Position numbers and translations under genes: made by a program. The notes beneath the pieces were generated by a model that saw only the letters and a program-made list of their open reading frames with translations, did not search any database and was not told the DNA's origin. Below are positions 48,138-61,349 of a DNA stretch of 64,000 nucleotides, piece after piece; position 1 is the stretch's first letter; the number at the start of each line of letters is the position of its first letter. Origin of the DNA: Candidatus Methylopumilus universalis (GTDB lineage: Bacteria > Pseudomonadota > Gammaproteobacteria > Burkholderiales > Methylophilaceae); assembly GCF_006365315.1 (NCBI RefSeq), contig NZ_CP040968.1, positions 248,001-312,000 on the forward strand, read 5' to 3'.

Positions 48138-49325
48138 ATGCTAGATCAAATTCATCGTGAACTCCAATCCTTAAAAGACAATCATCTTTTTAGAACAAGA
48201 AAATTATTAAGTGGAAGATTGGGATCTAACCTTTCTTTTAATCATCAAAATTATTTAAGCTTTTCATCGAACGACTATTTAGGTCTTTCACAAAATGAAT
48301 CTATTCAAGCTGCGCTGATCGAAGGTATTCATTTGTCAGGTAACGGCATGGGGGCTTCTCATCTTATCTCAGGCCATCATGAATTCCATGAGGCATTTGA
48401 AAGTGCATTTAGTGAAGCGCTTCATTTTGAAAGAGCGCTTTTATTCTCATCAGGCTATATGGCCAATATGGGGATCATCTCAGCATTAGTTGGAAAAGAC
48501 GATACTATTTTTTCTGATAAATTAAATCACGCATCATTAAATGATGCGTCTATTCTTTCTCGCGCTATTCATAAAAGATATCGGCATCATGATTTTCAAC
48601 ATCTAGAAGAGTTACTGCAAGCATCAAAATCAAAAGCAAAGCTTATTGTTACGGATGCTGTTTTCAGCATGGATGGCGATTTAGCTAATATTCCAGACTT
48701 ATTGCAATTATGTGAAATATACGATGCTTATCTTTATATAGATGACGCACATGGTTTTGGTGTATTGGGAAAAAATGGCAAAGGTATACTGCAATACTTT
48801 TATGACCAAGAAAAAATTAAAGAACCTTATTCGCCCAGGATTATTTATATGGCAACGTTAGGGAAGGCTGCTGGTATTCATGGCGCTGTCGTAGCATCTT
48901 CAAAGAATCTTATCGAATATTTCATTCAAAAATCTAAACAATATATTTATACAACTGCTATCCCAGCTTTTATGGCGCATGGATTGAAAGAATCCTTAAA
49001 TCAAATTTTGAAGGCAGATCACATAAGAGCTGACTTAAATAATCTTATTGCGCATTTTAAAGCTGAGGTTAAATTACAAAAAATGAATTTAGGTGACTCA
49101 CTAACGCCTATTCAGCCACTTATTGTTGGAAGTGAAATAAATGCATTAAGATTAAATCAATGGTTAATGGAAAAGGGAATATATGTCCCTGCTATTAGAC
49201 CGCCTACGGTTCCTCATGGCACTTCTCGTTTACGCATTTCATTTTCAGTATTACATCAAGATAAGGATGTGATGACATTAATAGAAAATATATTAGATTT
49301 TGAAAGTCAATCTGATGCACATTAA
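48138..49325 (+). CDS. bioF: 8-amino-7-oxononanoate synthase
   Basis: A 395-residue PLP enzyme joining pimeloyl-ACP and L-alanine. SSNDYLGLS, GMGASHLISGHHEFHEAFE, DAVFSMDGDLANI, YIDDAHGFGVLGKNGKG and the PLP lysine in MATLGKAAGIHGAVV are present. ATG at 48138 is preferred to GTG at 48135. Its end overlaps bioH by 11 bases. Confidence 0.95.
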   Translation: MLDQIHRELQSLKDNHLFRTRKLLSGRLGSNLSFNHQNYLSFSSNDYLGLSQNESIQAALIEGIHLSGNGMGASHLISGHHEFHEAFESAFSEALHFERALLFSSGYMANMGIISALVGKDDTIFSDKLNHASLNDASILSRAIHKRYRHHDFQHLEELLQASKSKAKLIVTDAVFSMDGDLANIPDLLQLCEIYDAYLYIDDAHGFGVLGKNGKGILQYFYDQEKIKEPYSPRIIYMATLGKAAGIHGAVVASSKNLIEYFIQKSKQYIYTTAIPAFMAHGLKESLNQILKADHIRADLNNLIAHFKAEVKLQKMNLGDSLTPIQPLIVGSEINALRLNQWLMEKGIYVPAIRPPTVPHGTSRLRISFSVLHQDKDVMTLIENILDFESQSDAH

Positions 49326-50076
49326 AAAAATTGGACAAGGCAAAGATCTTGTTCTTATTCATGGATGGGGTATGCATAGTGGTATATGGGAACCTATCAT
49401 TAAGAAATTTTCAAACCAATACACACTTCATCTTGTCGACATCCCCGGTATGGGTAAAAGTGATAGCATCGACCCTTATGATCTCGATCACCTAGCTGAA
49501 GCGATCAGTCAAAAATTACCATCATCTTTTGATATTTTAGGATGGTCTTTAGGTAGCCTCATAGCATTAAAAATGAGTTTGTTACATCCACAAAAAATTC
49601 ATCGTATGGTTTTGGTGGGGGGGACGCCTTGTTTTATTAACCAGACAGATTGGAGTTGTGGCGTTGATGTTAGAGATTTTAATGATTTTGCTGATAAGCT
49701 TTTTAAAGATTATAAATCAACTATGATAAATTTTTACACTCTACAACTCATACATTCAAAAGACAGCAAATTCCTTATTAAAAAACTTAAAGAGATAAAT
49801 GAAAAATCAGATCCACCCAAAATCAAGTCTTTGCAGCTTGGCCTTGATATCTTGTTAAATAATGATTTGCGAGATGACATTGATAAAATTAGCCATAAAA
49901 CACTTTTAATAGTGGGCGACATGGATCGCTTGACACCAAAATCAGCTTCTATATGGCTTGAAGGTCATTTAAAGAAGGCGCGATTAAAAGTAATCCGAGG
50001 CGCATCACATATTCCTTTTTTATCTCACTCACATGAGTTTTTTGATCATCTCGATCAATTTTTATTAGCAGCTTAA
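49315..50076 (+). CDS. bioH: Pimeloyl-ACP methyl ester carboxylesterase
   Basis: A 253-residue alpha/beta hydrolase. The nucleophile elbow is LGWSLGSL, the oxyanion region LIHGWGMHSGIW, and the triad is completed by GDMDRLTP (Asp) and GASHIPFLSHS (His). It removes the methyl group from pimeloyl-ACP methyl ester, the step that ends BioC-dependent chain building. ATG at 49315 lies within bioF, so the two are coupled. bioC follows by two bases. Confidence 0.93.
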   Translation: MHIKKIGQGKDLVLIHGWGMHSGIWEPIIKKFSNQYTLHLVDIPGMGKSDSIDPYDLDHLAEAISQKLPSSFDILGWSLGSLIALKMSLLHPQKIHRMVLVGGTPCFINQTDWSCGVDVRDFNDFADKLFKDYKSTMINFYTLQLIHSKDSKFLIKKLKEINEKSDPPKIKSLQLGLDILLNNDLRDDIDKISHKTLLIVGDMDRLTPKSASIWLEGHLKKARLKVIRGASHIPFLSHSHEFFDHLDQFLLAA

Positions 50077-50078
50077 TC

Positions 50079-50948
50079 ATGACTCAGCATTATATTGATA
50101 AAAAAAGAGCTCAAGCCTCATTTAATAAAGCTTCTGCTTTATATGAAGATTCTGCTGTTCTTCAAAAGCAAGTATTAGAAGAAATGTTTCTAAGGCTAAA
50201 ATTACTTAAAATTAATCCCAACAGCATTCTTGACTTAGGCTGTGGACCCGGTAATGCTGGACCTGAATTAAAAGCTGCATATAAACCTCATGATCTTATT
50301 TATTTAGATTTTGCCTATGACATGCTAACAAAAGCAGAAGAGAAAAACAGAGGTCATTTCTTAAAGGTATTATCAAGTAAAACGACACAGCGATTTATTT
50401 GCGCGGACATGGAAGCTATCCCATTAGCAGAAAATAGTGTCGATATGGTTTGGTCAAATTTATCTCTTCAATGGTGCAACGACCTTGATCAGGTATTTAC
50501 TCAAATAGCAAAAACATTAACGCATAATGGACTTTTTATATTTAGTACATTTGGACCAAGCACACTTCATGAATTAAGAACCTCACTCGCATCATTTTCT
50601 CAGTACTCACATGTAAATCAATTTATAGATATGCACGATATTGGTGATGCGCTAATACGATGTGGCTTTTCAGATCCGGTTTTGGATGTAGATGTTTACA
50701 CACTTACCTACAGTACATTTAAAGAAATAATGTATGACTTGAAGCAGATCGGTGCTCGCAATGCTCTTCAGGGAAGAGCAAAGGGCATGACAGGTAAAGG
50801 CTTCTTGTATCAATTAGAGAAATTATATGAAGTTTATAGAGCTGATGAAAAATTGCCTGCAAGTTACGAAGTTGTATATGGGCATGCATGGAAAGTGAAT
50901 AAGCTGCTTGATGAATCTTCAATTGTCAAGTTTTACCCAAAACAATAA
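50079..50948 (+). CDS. bioC: Malonyl-ACP O-methyltransferase
   Basis: A 289-residue SAM-dependent methyltransferase. The SAM motif is ILDLGCGPGNAGPELK; ICADMEAIPLAENSVDMVWSNLSLQWCNDLDQ and FIFSTFGPSTLHELR are BioC features. It methylates malonyl-ACP so that fatty acid synthesis can build pimeloyl. Ends with a one-base overlap with bioD. Confidence 0.94.
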   Translation: MTQHYIDKKRAQASFNKASALYEDSAVLQKQVLEEMFLRLKLLKINPNSILDLGCGPGNAGPELKAAYKPHDLIYLDFAYDMLTKAEEKNRGHFLKVLSSKTTQRFICADMEAIPLAENSVDMVWSNLSLQWCNDLDQVFTQIAKTLTHNGLFIFSTFGPSTLHELRTSLASFSQYSHVNQFIDMHDIGDALIRCGFSDPVLDVDVYTLTYSTFKEIMYDLKQIGARNALQGRAKGMTGKGFLYQLEKLYEVYRADEKLPASYEVVYGHAWKVNKLLDESSIVKFYPKQ

Positions 50949-51634
50949 TGCATTCATTTTTTATAACTGGGACTGATACAAATATAGGAAAGACTGCTGT
51001 TACGTGCAGCTTAATTGTTAAGTGTATTGAGGAAGGATTTCGAGCAGGCGGTATGAAGCCTGTTGCTGCAGGGTGTCATTTGGAAAATGGTTATATGATC
51101 TCTGATGATGTTAAAAAGATTATTGAAGTGAGTAATGTAGATCTAAATATCAAAGAAATTAATCCTTACTCATTCGAACGGCCGATCGCACCTCATATAA
51201 GTTTTAAGTCAAATGAAATTGATATTCATTTAGTTGAAAAATATTTACGATCTTTTGAAAAAAAAATAGATTATTTATTTATTGAGGGGGTGGGAGGATA
51301 TGCAGTGCCTTTAACCGAAACCTTTACCACAGCTGATTTAGTCGAGAGTTTAGAGATACCAGTTATTCTGGTGGTGGGTATGAAATTAGGGTGTATCAAT
51401 CACACTTTATTAACAGTTGAATCAATTTTGAATAAAAAGCAAAAACTCTGTGGCTGGGTCGCCAATCGTGTAGATGAAAACATGGAAGCTTACGAAGAAA
51501 ATTTTTCTTTCTTAAAAGAAAAAATTAAGGCGCCTTGTTTGGGTGAAGTCCCTTATTTCAAAGATTTTGACCCTTACAAAGCATCAAAATTTATCGATAT
51601 AAATAAGCTTAATGATAAAGCTTATGAAGATTGA
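50948..51634 (+). CDS. bioD: Dethiobiotin synthetase
   Basis: A 228-residue P-loop enzyme closing the ureido ring with CO2 and ATP. FFITGTDTNIGKTAVTCSL is the Walker A segment; GGMKPVAAGC and FIEGVGGYAVPL follow. It is the last biotin gene and its final 26 bases overlap the convergent nadD. BioA, the DAPA aminotransferase that acts before this step, is not in the window. Confidence 0.95.
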   Translation: MHSFFITGTDTNIGKTAVTCSLIVKCIEEGFRAGGMKPVAAGCHLENGYMISDDVKKIIEVSNVDLNIKEINPYSFERPIAPHISFKSNEIDIHLVEKYLRSFEKKIDYLFIEGVGGYAVPLTETFTTADLVESLEIPVILVVGMKLGCINHTLLTVESILNKKQKLCGWVANRVDENMEAYEENFSFLKEKIKAPCLGEVPYFKDFDPYKASKFIDINKLNDKAYED

Positions 51635-52268
51635 TGTAGTGAGCAACACCTGCAGGCAAAAGATTTATAAGATTTTTATTTGAATAAATAGTGTCTCGAA
51701 TTTGAGATGACGAGATATCAATATACTCAAATGTTTTCGTCATAATTAGCCCGTGACTAGATGTGCGAAGATCCTCAACATTTTGAGTGAGTCTTTCAGC
51801 CCATTCTTTTTTTAGAGCTGATGTTAATTGTTCTTCAAAAATAGGGGATTCGCGCCTTTCTACTACTAATATGTGGCAATAATTAAAAAGCTCATTCCAT
51901 AAATGCCATGATTCAAGCTTTAGGAAAGCATCACTTCCCATTAAAAAACAAAACGCTTGCTCCTCTTTTTTTTCTAGCGCAAGACTTTGCAATGTTTCAA
52001 TAGTATAAGAGGGCTTTAGGTCGCTCTGATTTTTTTTAATTTCACGATCATCAATGAAAAAATTAGTGTGCGGATTGAGAGCGAGTTTGAGCATTTCTAT
52101 GCGATGCTTATTGTCTATGACGATATTTTTATGCGGAGCTAAACCGGATGGAATAAAAAGAACTTTCGACAATGACGCTAAGTCTTGCCAGGCTTTAGCT
52201 AATTCTATATGGCCACAGTGTATTGGATCGAATGCACCACCTAATACACCAATAAGTTTCAAAGACAT
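51609..52268 (-). CDS. nadD: Nicotinate-nucleotide adenylyltransferase
   Basis: A 219-residue nucleotidyltransferase making deamido-NAD. IGVLGGAFDPIHCGHIELAKAW has the (H/T)xGH motif; FIPSGLAPHKN and the C-terminal ISSSQIRDTI motif are present. It ends the reverse array adk-leuS-lptE-holA-proA-nadD; rsfS and rlmH, common next genes, are missing here, with bioD converging instead. Confidence 0.94.
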   Translation of the reverse strand: MSLKLIGVLGGAFDPIHCGHIELAKAWQDLASLSKVLFIPSGLAPHKNIVIDNKHRIEMLKLALNPHTNFFIDDREIKKNQSDLKPSYTIETLQSLALEKKEEQAFCFLMGSDAFLKLESWHLWNELFNYCHILVVERRESPIFEEQLTSALKKEWAERLTQNVEDLRTSSHGLIMTKTFEYIDISSSQIRDTIYSNKNLINLLPAGVAHYINLHKLYH

Positions 52269-52271
52269 TCC

Positions 52272-53531
52272 TTATTTACGTATATGCCCATTACCTAATA
52301 CGATATATTTTAGCGAAGTAAGTCCCTCAAGCCCTACAGGACCTCTTGCATGTAATTTATTTGTTGAAATGCCTATTTCAGCACCTAGGCCATATTCAAA
52401 GCCATCAGCAAAACGAGTTGAAGCATTCACCATAACGCTACTTGAATCCACTTCTTTTAAGAATCGCATAGCGTGTCCATAGTTTTCAGTAACGATAGCA
52501 TCTGTATGATGAGAAGAATATTGATTGATATGATTAATTGCATCCTCAATGTCATCGATAATCTTGCATGAAATAATTGCATCAAGGTATTCGGTATAAA
52601 AATCATCTTCACTTGCTGCTTTAATACCCTTTACAAGCTTCAAAGTTTCTTTGCAGCCACGAACCTCAACTTTATGTTGATGCAGCATTCTCACAATTTT
52701 AGGTAAAAAATCTCGCGCAATGTCTTTAGATATTAAAAGTGATTCGGTCGTATTGCATGTTCCCAATCTTTGAGTCTTAGAGTTCTCAATAATTTTAAGT
52801 GCTTTATCTAAATCTGCATTTTTATCTACAAAGACGTGGCAATTTCCATCTAAGTGTTTAATGACAGGCACAGTTGCCTCATCGCTAATCATCTTAGTTA
52901 AGCTTTTGCCGCCCCTTGGAATGATCACATCAATGTAGTTATCAAGTTTAATCATAGCTTCAACTATCGATCTATCGGTTGAATCAATCACCTGAACAGC
53001 CTGAACTGAAAGACCGGCTTTTTTAAGTGCCTCATGAATAATATTGCTTAAAGCAATATTGGAGTGAATAGCTTCGCTACCACCTCTTAATATAATGGCA
53101 TTTCCAGATTTGATAGATAAACTCGCTGCATCAATGGTGACGTTAGGACGAGATTCATAAATCATACCTATAACACCCAGAGCTACACGCATTTGACCGA
53201 CTTGAATACCTGATGGCCGTGTATTCAAATGCATAATTTCACCAATAGGGTCCTTAAGATCAACAATACCTTGTATGCCTTTAATCATCGAATCAATAGT
53301 TTTAGTTGAAATGATAAGGCGGTCGATAGAAGCGCGATCTAATTTATTTTTTTTAGCTACCTGGACATCCTTCTCATTGGCTTTCAGAATAGTTTTTGCT
53401 TTTGTATTCAAAAGCTGAATGAGATGAGTCAATGCATCATTCTTTTGTTGTGTTGATGCTTTAGCCATCAAGCGCGAAGCTTTTTTTCCTTCTAGGCCAA
53501 TTTTTTTAAGATATTGATTTATATTTGTCAT
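52272..53531 (-). CDS. proA: Gamma-glutamyl phosphate reductase
   Basis: A 419-residue aldehyde-dehydrogenase-fold enzyme, the second proline step. The catalytic Cys lies in [13 protein letters not shown] near residue 255; [42 protein letters not shown] and [16 protein letters not shown] are the other motifs. It acts on the product of ProB encoded at 24.3 kb. Cotranscription with holA is likely (39-base spacer). Confidence 0.95.
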   Translation of the reverse strand: MTNINQYLKKIGLEGKKASRLMAKASTQQKNDALTHLIQLLNTKAKTILKANEKDVQVAKKNKLDRASIDRLIISTKTIDSMIKGIQGIVDLKDPIGEIMHLNTRPSGIQVGQMRVALGVIGMIYESRPNVTIDAASLSIKSGNAIILRGGSEAIHSNIALSNIIHEALKKAGLSVQAVQVIDSTDRSIVEAMIKLDNYIDVIIPRGGKSLTKMISDEATVPVIKHLDGNCHVFVDKNADLDKALKIIENSKTQRLGTCNTTESLLISKDIARDFLPKIVRMLHQHKVEVRGCKETLKLVKGIKAASEDDFYTEYLDAIISCKIIDDIEDAINHINQYSSHHTDAIVTENYGHAMRFLKEVDSSSVMVNASTRFADGFEYGLGAEIGISTNKLHARGPVGLEGLTSLKYIVLGNGHIRK

Positions 53532-53570
53532 GTGTGAATTATACGCGTTAAGAAATTAACTTGTATAGGA

Positions 53571-54599
53571 TTAAATTTTTCGACTTCGAGATGCTATTTT
53601 TGCAAGTCCTAGACAAAGCCTATCTGTCTCTAACCAAGCATCCCCATGGGAAACACCTTTTGATATTTTATCGATTTCGGATAGCTTTTGAATAGCCGCT
53701 CTTAAATGCTTAGCCGAAAAAAAAGAAAGTGCTTTCTTAACATATATAAGTTTGTCTCCAAATATTCTTGATTTTGTAAGATGACTTTCTAAAGATTGAC
53801 CTCTAAAATCAAGCTCTTTTATTTCAAGCATGGGTTTTAATACCCAAGAAAGTGAGCTTGTAATGCTAATTGGGTTTTGACCTTCTTCTTTTAAAAAATT
53901 AAGTGTCGATAACGTTTTCATCTGATCACCAATTAATACATATTCAGTGAGTTCAAAAGCGTCATAACGAGATACATTGGAGATAGATTGAGAAACTTTC
54001 TCGTACGAAATAGGTTGGTTTGGAAAAAGCAATGCTAATTTATTTAATTCTTGATCTGCAGCATGCATATTCCCATGAACAAACTGACTAATAAGCTGAA
54101 TACTTTCATCCTCAAGGATTATAGCTAATAATAAAGCTCTTTTTTTTAACCAGGAAGGAATTTCAGCCGGCTTGATTTCGTCAAGCCTAATTGTGTAAGC
54201 AATTTTTTCAAGATTTTTAAACCATTTCTGCTGCTTGGTTTCTTTCTCTGTTTGAGGTAATTGAACAATAAGAAGGTCGTCTTGAGAAAAATTTTGCAGA
54301 ATTTCATAAAAAAATTCGCCACCTTCTTCATTTATTTTTCCTGAGGGAATAACGATTTCAATAATGCGCTTTTGAGAAAATAAACCTTGAGATGAAAGAG
54401 ACGAGGCACATTGATCCCATTTGAAATAGCGGTCAATAGTGAAACTCAATTTTTCTAAGTAAGAATGTTCTTTGGCAAATTGACGTAGGATGTCGAAAGC
54501 TTCTTTTCTTGAAAGAGCCTCATCTCCTATAAGAAGAAATTTTGATCGCTGATTTTTTTGAAGCTCTTTATTAAGAGCTTCTGAATCAAATGCTACCAT
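53571..54599 (-). CDS. holA: DNA polymerase III delta subunit
   Basis: A 342-residue clamp-loader subunit. RSKFLLIGDEALSRKEAFDILRQ at the start, the helical DAFELTEYVLIGDQMKTLSTLNFLKEEGQNPISI and KTVS-like region near the end fit HolA. It opens the beta clamp with gamma complex. Its position after lptE is typical in proteobacteria (leuS-lptE-holA). Confidence 0.92.
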   Translation of the reverse strand: MVAFDSEALNKELQKNQRSKFLLIGDEALSRKEAFDILRQFAKEHSYLEKLSFTIDRYFKWDQCASSLSSQGLFSQKRIIEIVIPSGKINEEGGEFFYEILQNFSQDDLLIVQLPQTEKETKQQKWFKNLEKIAYTIRLDEIKPAEIPSWLKKRALLLAIILEDESIQLISQFVHGNMHAADQELNKLALLFPNQPISYEKVSQSISNVSRYDAFELTEYVLIGDQMKTLSTLNFLKEEGQNPISITSSLSWVLKPMLEIKELDFRGQSLESHLTKSRIFGDKLIYVKKALSFFSAKHLRAAIQKLSEIDKISKGVSHGDAWLETDRLCLGLAKIASRSRKI

Positions 54600-54602
54600 T
54601 AA

Positions 54603-55088
54603 TTATTTTTTAATAAGCTGAATTTGATTAAATAGATTTGTAATGGCTTCATTACGCATAGCTTCATTTAGCTGTCTTTCTTCCTCTTCTTTACCAATAA
54701 GATTTGAATCGCTATAAGTAAAATCCTTGCGCGATTCTATTATGTTCTCTTGGCTCCAGATTTCACTATCGATGGTCTTAACTCGATAACGAACCCTGTA
54801 AAAAATTTCAAATTCTCGAACAAGACCCTGGCCGCTTAAAGAAAGAATTCTTTTTTCGCTTTCTTCACTCAGGAGCTCAACTCTTAATTCTGGATTTTCT
54901 GTCGACGATACAATAGCTACTTTATTGCTGTTCAAGACTTTTTTAAGGTTTTTTGTGAAACTTAATTCTTTACCTTCTAGACTGATTGTTTTAAATGATA
55001 TTTCTGTCATACCCCTCATGTGAAATCCACAACTTGAAATAATTAGAAGCATTAATAAAGCTATAAGTTTTTTCTGTATGAAATTCAT
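54603..55088 (-). CDS. lptE: LPS-assembly lipoprotein LptE
   Basis: A 161-residue outer-membrane lipoprotein. The signal LIALLMLLIISSCGFHMRG has a lipobox ending in the Cys at about residue 20, followed by GFHMRG as in LptE. It plugs the LptD barrel and helps LPS reach the surface. It starts three bases after leuS. LptD is encoded 7 kb away at 61.4 kb on the same strand. Confidence 0.92.
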   Translation of the reverse strand: MNFIQKKLIALLMLLIISSCGFHMRGMTEISFKTISLEGKELSFTKNLKKVLNSNKVAIVSSTENPELRVELLSEESEKRILSLSGQGLVREFEIFYRVRYRVKTIDSEIWSQENIIESRKDFTYSDSNLIGKEEEERQLNEAMRNEAITNLFNQIQLIKK

Positions 55089-55091
55089 AAT

Positions 55092-57548
<2,457 letters not shown>

Positions 57549-57552
57549 CTAA

Positions 57553-58232
<680 letters not shown>

Positions 58233-58270
58233 GCCGATCTTCATTTCACATGGCTATTAGCCCGTATTAA

Positions 58271-59035
58271 TTAATCTAGATAATTTGAAATATTCACGAA
58301 ATCTGATACTGATAAATTTTCGGCTCTTAACTGATGATTGATACCTATTTTTTCAAAATCATTTTCGTTAATAAAAGATTTAAGTGTATTGCGAATAGTC
58401 TTTCTTCTTTGAGAGAAAGCTTCCTTAACAATCTTTCCAAACTGATTGATATTATTTGCTATAAAAGGATATTGCTCATAAGGAATAAGCCTCACGAAAG
58501 ATGATTCGACTTTAGGCTCGGGTTCGAATGCCTCTTTAGGCACATGAACCAAATGTTCCATTGAAAAAAAATATTGAAGCATCACTGATAGCCTCCCATA
58601 TTCTGAAGACGAGGGGATGGCGATCATGCGATCCACAACTTCTTTTTGTAACATAAAATGTAGATCTTTTACAATTTGAATATTTTCAATGCATTTAAAT
58701 AGAATGGGTGTTGAAATGTTGTAAGGTAAATTACCTACAATTCTGATTTTTTGATCAAATTGATGAAAGTTAAAATTTAGAACATCCTCATTGAATATGG
58801 TAATGCTTTTTTTTTGGTATTCATTTTCCATCCAACTTACAATATCTCGATCAAGTTCAATCGCTAACAAATGAGCACATTTTTCGAGCAGAGGTTTTGT
58901 AAGCGCTCCAAGGCCAGGACCTATTTCAATAATAGTGTCATCTGGAAGAGGGTTGATTGATTGAATAATTGAATGAATAATCGAAGCATCTTTGAGAAAA
59001 TTTTGCCCAAATTTTTTCTTAGGAATATGTCTCAT
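58271..59035 (-). CDS. rsmA: 16S rRNA dimethyladenosine transferase
   Basis: A 254-residue KsgA/RsmA that dimethylates A1518 and A1519 of 16S rRNA. PKKKFGQNFLKDASIIHSIIQSI, IEIGPGLGALTKPLL, IRIVGNLPYNISTPIL (catalytic NLPY) and FSQRRKTIRNTLK are the signatures. Its ATG overlaps the pdxA stop by four bases. The order lptD-surA-pdxA-rsmA is conserved in many proteobacteria. Confidence 0.96.
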   Translation of the reverse strand: MRHIPKKKFGQNFLKDASIIHSIIQSINPLPDDTIIEIGPGLGALTKPLLEKCAHLLAIELDRDIVSWMENEYQKKSITIFNEDVLNFNFHQFDQKIRIVGNLPYNISTPILFKCIENIQIVKDLHFMLQKEVVDRMIAIPSSSEYGRLSVMLQYFFSMEHLVHVPKEAFEPEPKVESSFVRLIPYEQYPFIANNINQFGKIVKEAFSQRRKTIRNTLKSFINENDFEKIGINHQLRAENLSVSDFVNISNYLD

Positions 59036-60015
59036 GCGTGAGATTTTTGAGCTAAATCGATTGCTAAATCAATCGCACTATAAAAGCTATTTGGGTCTAT
59101 ATTTCCTTCTCCAGCTAGATCGATAGCGGTTCCATGGTCAACTGAGGTTCTAATGATTGGAAGGCCAAGGGTAACGTTCACACCTAAGCCAAAATTAGCA
59201 TGTTTAAAAACTGCGAGACCTTGATCATGGTACATCGCCAAAAAGCAGTCAGCTTTTTGGATATATTTTTCTGTGAAAAGTGTATCTGCTGGAAGCGGCC
59301 CTTCAATTAACATGCCTTCGCATTTTAATTTGCTGATAACAGGCGCAAGAATATTAATTTCTTCTAAACCTAAAACGCCATTTTCACCTGCATGCGGATT
59401 AAGGCCTGCGACAAAAATTGCAGGCTTATTTATTTTAAAACGATGAATAAGGTCACGATGAATTGTTCTTAGTGTTTGTTCAAGTTTTTCTGATGTAATT
59501 AAGTGGCTTACTTGTGATAAAGGCACATGTGTTGTCACAAGTGCGACTTTCATAGTTTTGGAAGCGAGCATCATAACTTCATTTTTGGCTTGAGTGTAAT
59601 CCGCAATGTACTCAGTATGGCCTGTAAAAGGCTGACTTTCATTGATAATGCTTTTATGGATAGGAGCTGTTACAAGCGCATCAAAAGATTTATTTAAGCA
59701 GCCATCTAATGCAAAGTTTAGGACATCAAGAACATATTGATTATTCTTAGGATTAAGTAATCCTGTCTGAATGTTTTCGCAAGCAGGAATATGATGAATA
59801 GAAAGTGAGTGATCACCCTTATGTTCTATAGGAACATTTTCATAAAATGTAATCGATTTATTGAGACGAGCAGCTCTGTCAGATAAAGCATTTTTATCGC
59901 CAACCACTGTAATAAATGCTGGAAATTTTTTTGTGCTAAGCAGAACGCAAAGATCAAGACCAATACCCGCAGGTTCGCCTGAGCTTATGACGATATGTGG
60001 CTTAAAAGCAGTCAA
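59032..60015 (-). CDS. pdxA: 4-hydroxythreonine-4-phosphate dehydrogenase
   Basis: A 327-residue enzyme of the DXP-dependent pyridoxal phosphate route. VISSGEPAGIGLDL, VTAPIHKSIIN, FTGHTEYIADYT, GLNPHAGENGVLG, MYHDQGLAVFKH and GTAIDLAGEGNIDPNSF are family motifs. Start is TTG at 60015: an ATG near the start is absent and the family motif follows within ten residues. Coupled to rsmA by a four-base overlap. Confidence 0.95.
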   Translation of the reverse strand: MTAFKPHIVISSGEPAGIGLDLCVLLSTKKFPAFITVVGDKNALSDRAARLNKSITFYENVPIEHKGDHSLSIHHIPACENIQTGLLNPKNNQYVLDVLNFALDGCLNKSFDALVTAPIHKSIINESQPFTGHTEYIADYTQAKNEVMMLASKTMKVALVTTHVPLSQVSHLITSEKLEQTLRTIHRDLIHRFKINKPAIFVAGLNPHAGENGVLGLEEINILAPVISKLKCEGMLIEGPLPADTLFTEKYIQKADCFLAMYHDQGLAVFKHANFGLGVNVTLGLPIIRTSVDHGTAIDLAGEGNIDPNSFYSAIDLAIDLAQKSHA

Positions 60016-60024
60016 GATAAGAAA

Positions 60025-61341
60025 TTAAAAGTTATCTTCTAAGCGAAGCTCTACAAAAGAGCGATCTCTTAATTCTTGAAGCCAATCTTGATAGGCTTCT
60101 TCAGATTTACGCATTTTAATTTGCTGTCTTGCTTGCATTCGAGCCGATTCTTTAGACATATCTTGAGATCTTTTTTCAAGAACTTGAATAAGATGCCATC
60201 CAAATGGAGTTTTAATGGGATCGCTGATTTGATTTATATTCAGTTGCTTCATTGTTTTTTCAAATTCAGGCACAGTATCTCCTGGATTAATCCAGCCTAG
60301 ATCCCCACCATTGGTTGCAGAAGGATCTTCCGAATATTGCTTTGCCATATCCTCAAACTTTATACCATTTTCTAATCGCTCTTTAATGCCAATCAATTTT
60401 TGACGCCCCTCATTTTCTGAGGTAATTTCAGAAAGCTTAATTAAAATATGCCTTACATGCGTTTGCTCCACAACAACTGGGCCACTTGATCCTTTTTTGT
60501 TAATTAATTTAAGGATATGAAAGCCGTTAGGACTTCTTAAAATAGGGCTAAGCGAACCTACTTCTATTTTTTTAAGGGCGTCCACAAATAATGTTGGCAA
60601 ATCTGAGGCTTTTTTCCATCCAAGATTGCCGCCTTCAAGCGCATTGGAGGTTTCCGAAAATGCTGCAGAAACTTGTGTGAAATTCTTACCCGATTGAATT
60701 TGTTTAGAGGCCTCCTCAGCTTTATTCTTTAATTTTTCAAGCTTTTCAGGGGACGCGTCTTCAGGAACCCGAATAAGAATATGGGCGACATCAAATTCGT
60801 CTTGAATTTCTTTTGATTGAGCATTTAAGAAATTATCAATCTCACCATCTGTAATTAAAATTTTACTATCAACTTCACGTTCTTTTAATTGCGCAATAGT
60901 GATTTCATTTCTAATTTCTTCTCTGAATTTATAAAAATTAGTGCCATCTTTTTCTAACGTTTTTTTAAAATCAACCACATTAAGCTTATTTTTTTCCGCA
61001 ATACGCTCAATAGTTTTATCAACTTGGGCATCATTAATTTTTAATCCAGTTTGATTAGCAAGTTGGATCTGAATGCTATTAGCAATTAATCTTTCTATTA
61101 CTTGTTTTCTTAAAACGCTTTCAGAAGGTATTTCAATCTTCTGATTTTTTAAGTTGCTAATCACTGAATTGATTTTTTCTTGTAATTCTTTTTCGGTAAT
61201 AACATCTTGATCAACTACAGCAATAATTCGGTCGATTTTTTGAATGCTACTTTCTGTCTTTGTGTAACCATAAGAGGAGATTACCAGGCCTAGAAAGACG
61301 AGAGTTAACTGTAAAAAAGATATTAATTTTTTAAGCTGCAT
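60025..61341 (-). CDS. surA: Periplasmic chaperone SurA
   Basis: A 438-residue exported chaperone for outer-membrane proteins. A signal peptide (LISFLQLTLVFLGLVISSYG) precedes the N-domain (DRIIAVVDQDVITEKELQEKI), then two parvulin domains at about 175-275 and 285-385 (FDVAHILIRVPE, GGNLGWKKASDLPT; VRHILIKLSE, GGDLGWINPGDTVPEFE). It delivers barrels such as LptD, encoded just upstream in the same operon. Confidence 0.95.
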   Translation of the reverse strand: MQLKKLISFLQLTLVFLGLVISSYGYTKTESSIQKIDRIIAVVDQDVITEKELQEKINSVISNLKNQKIEIPSESVLRKQVIERLIANSIQIQLANQTGLKINDAQVDKTIERIAEKNKLNVVDFKKTLEKDGTNFYKFREEIRNEITIAQLKEREVDSKILITDGEIDNFLNAQSKEIQDEFDVAHILIRVPEDASPEKLEKLKNKAEEASKQIQSGKNFTQVSAAFSETSNALEGGNLGWKKASDLPTLFVDALKKIEVGSLSPILRSPNGFHILKLINKKGSSGPVVVEQTHVRHILIKLSEITSENEGRQKLIGIKERLENGIKFEDMAKQYSEDPSATNGGDLGWINPGDTVPEFEKTMKQLNINQISDPIKTPFGWHLIQVLEKRSQDMSKESARMQARQQIKMRKSEEAYQDWLQELRDRSFVELRLEDNF

Positions 61342-61349
61342 ATTTGAGA

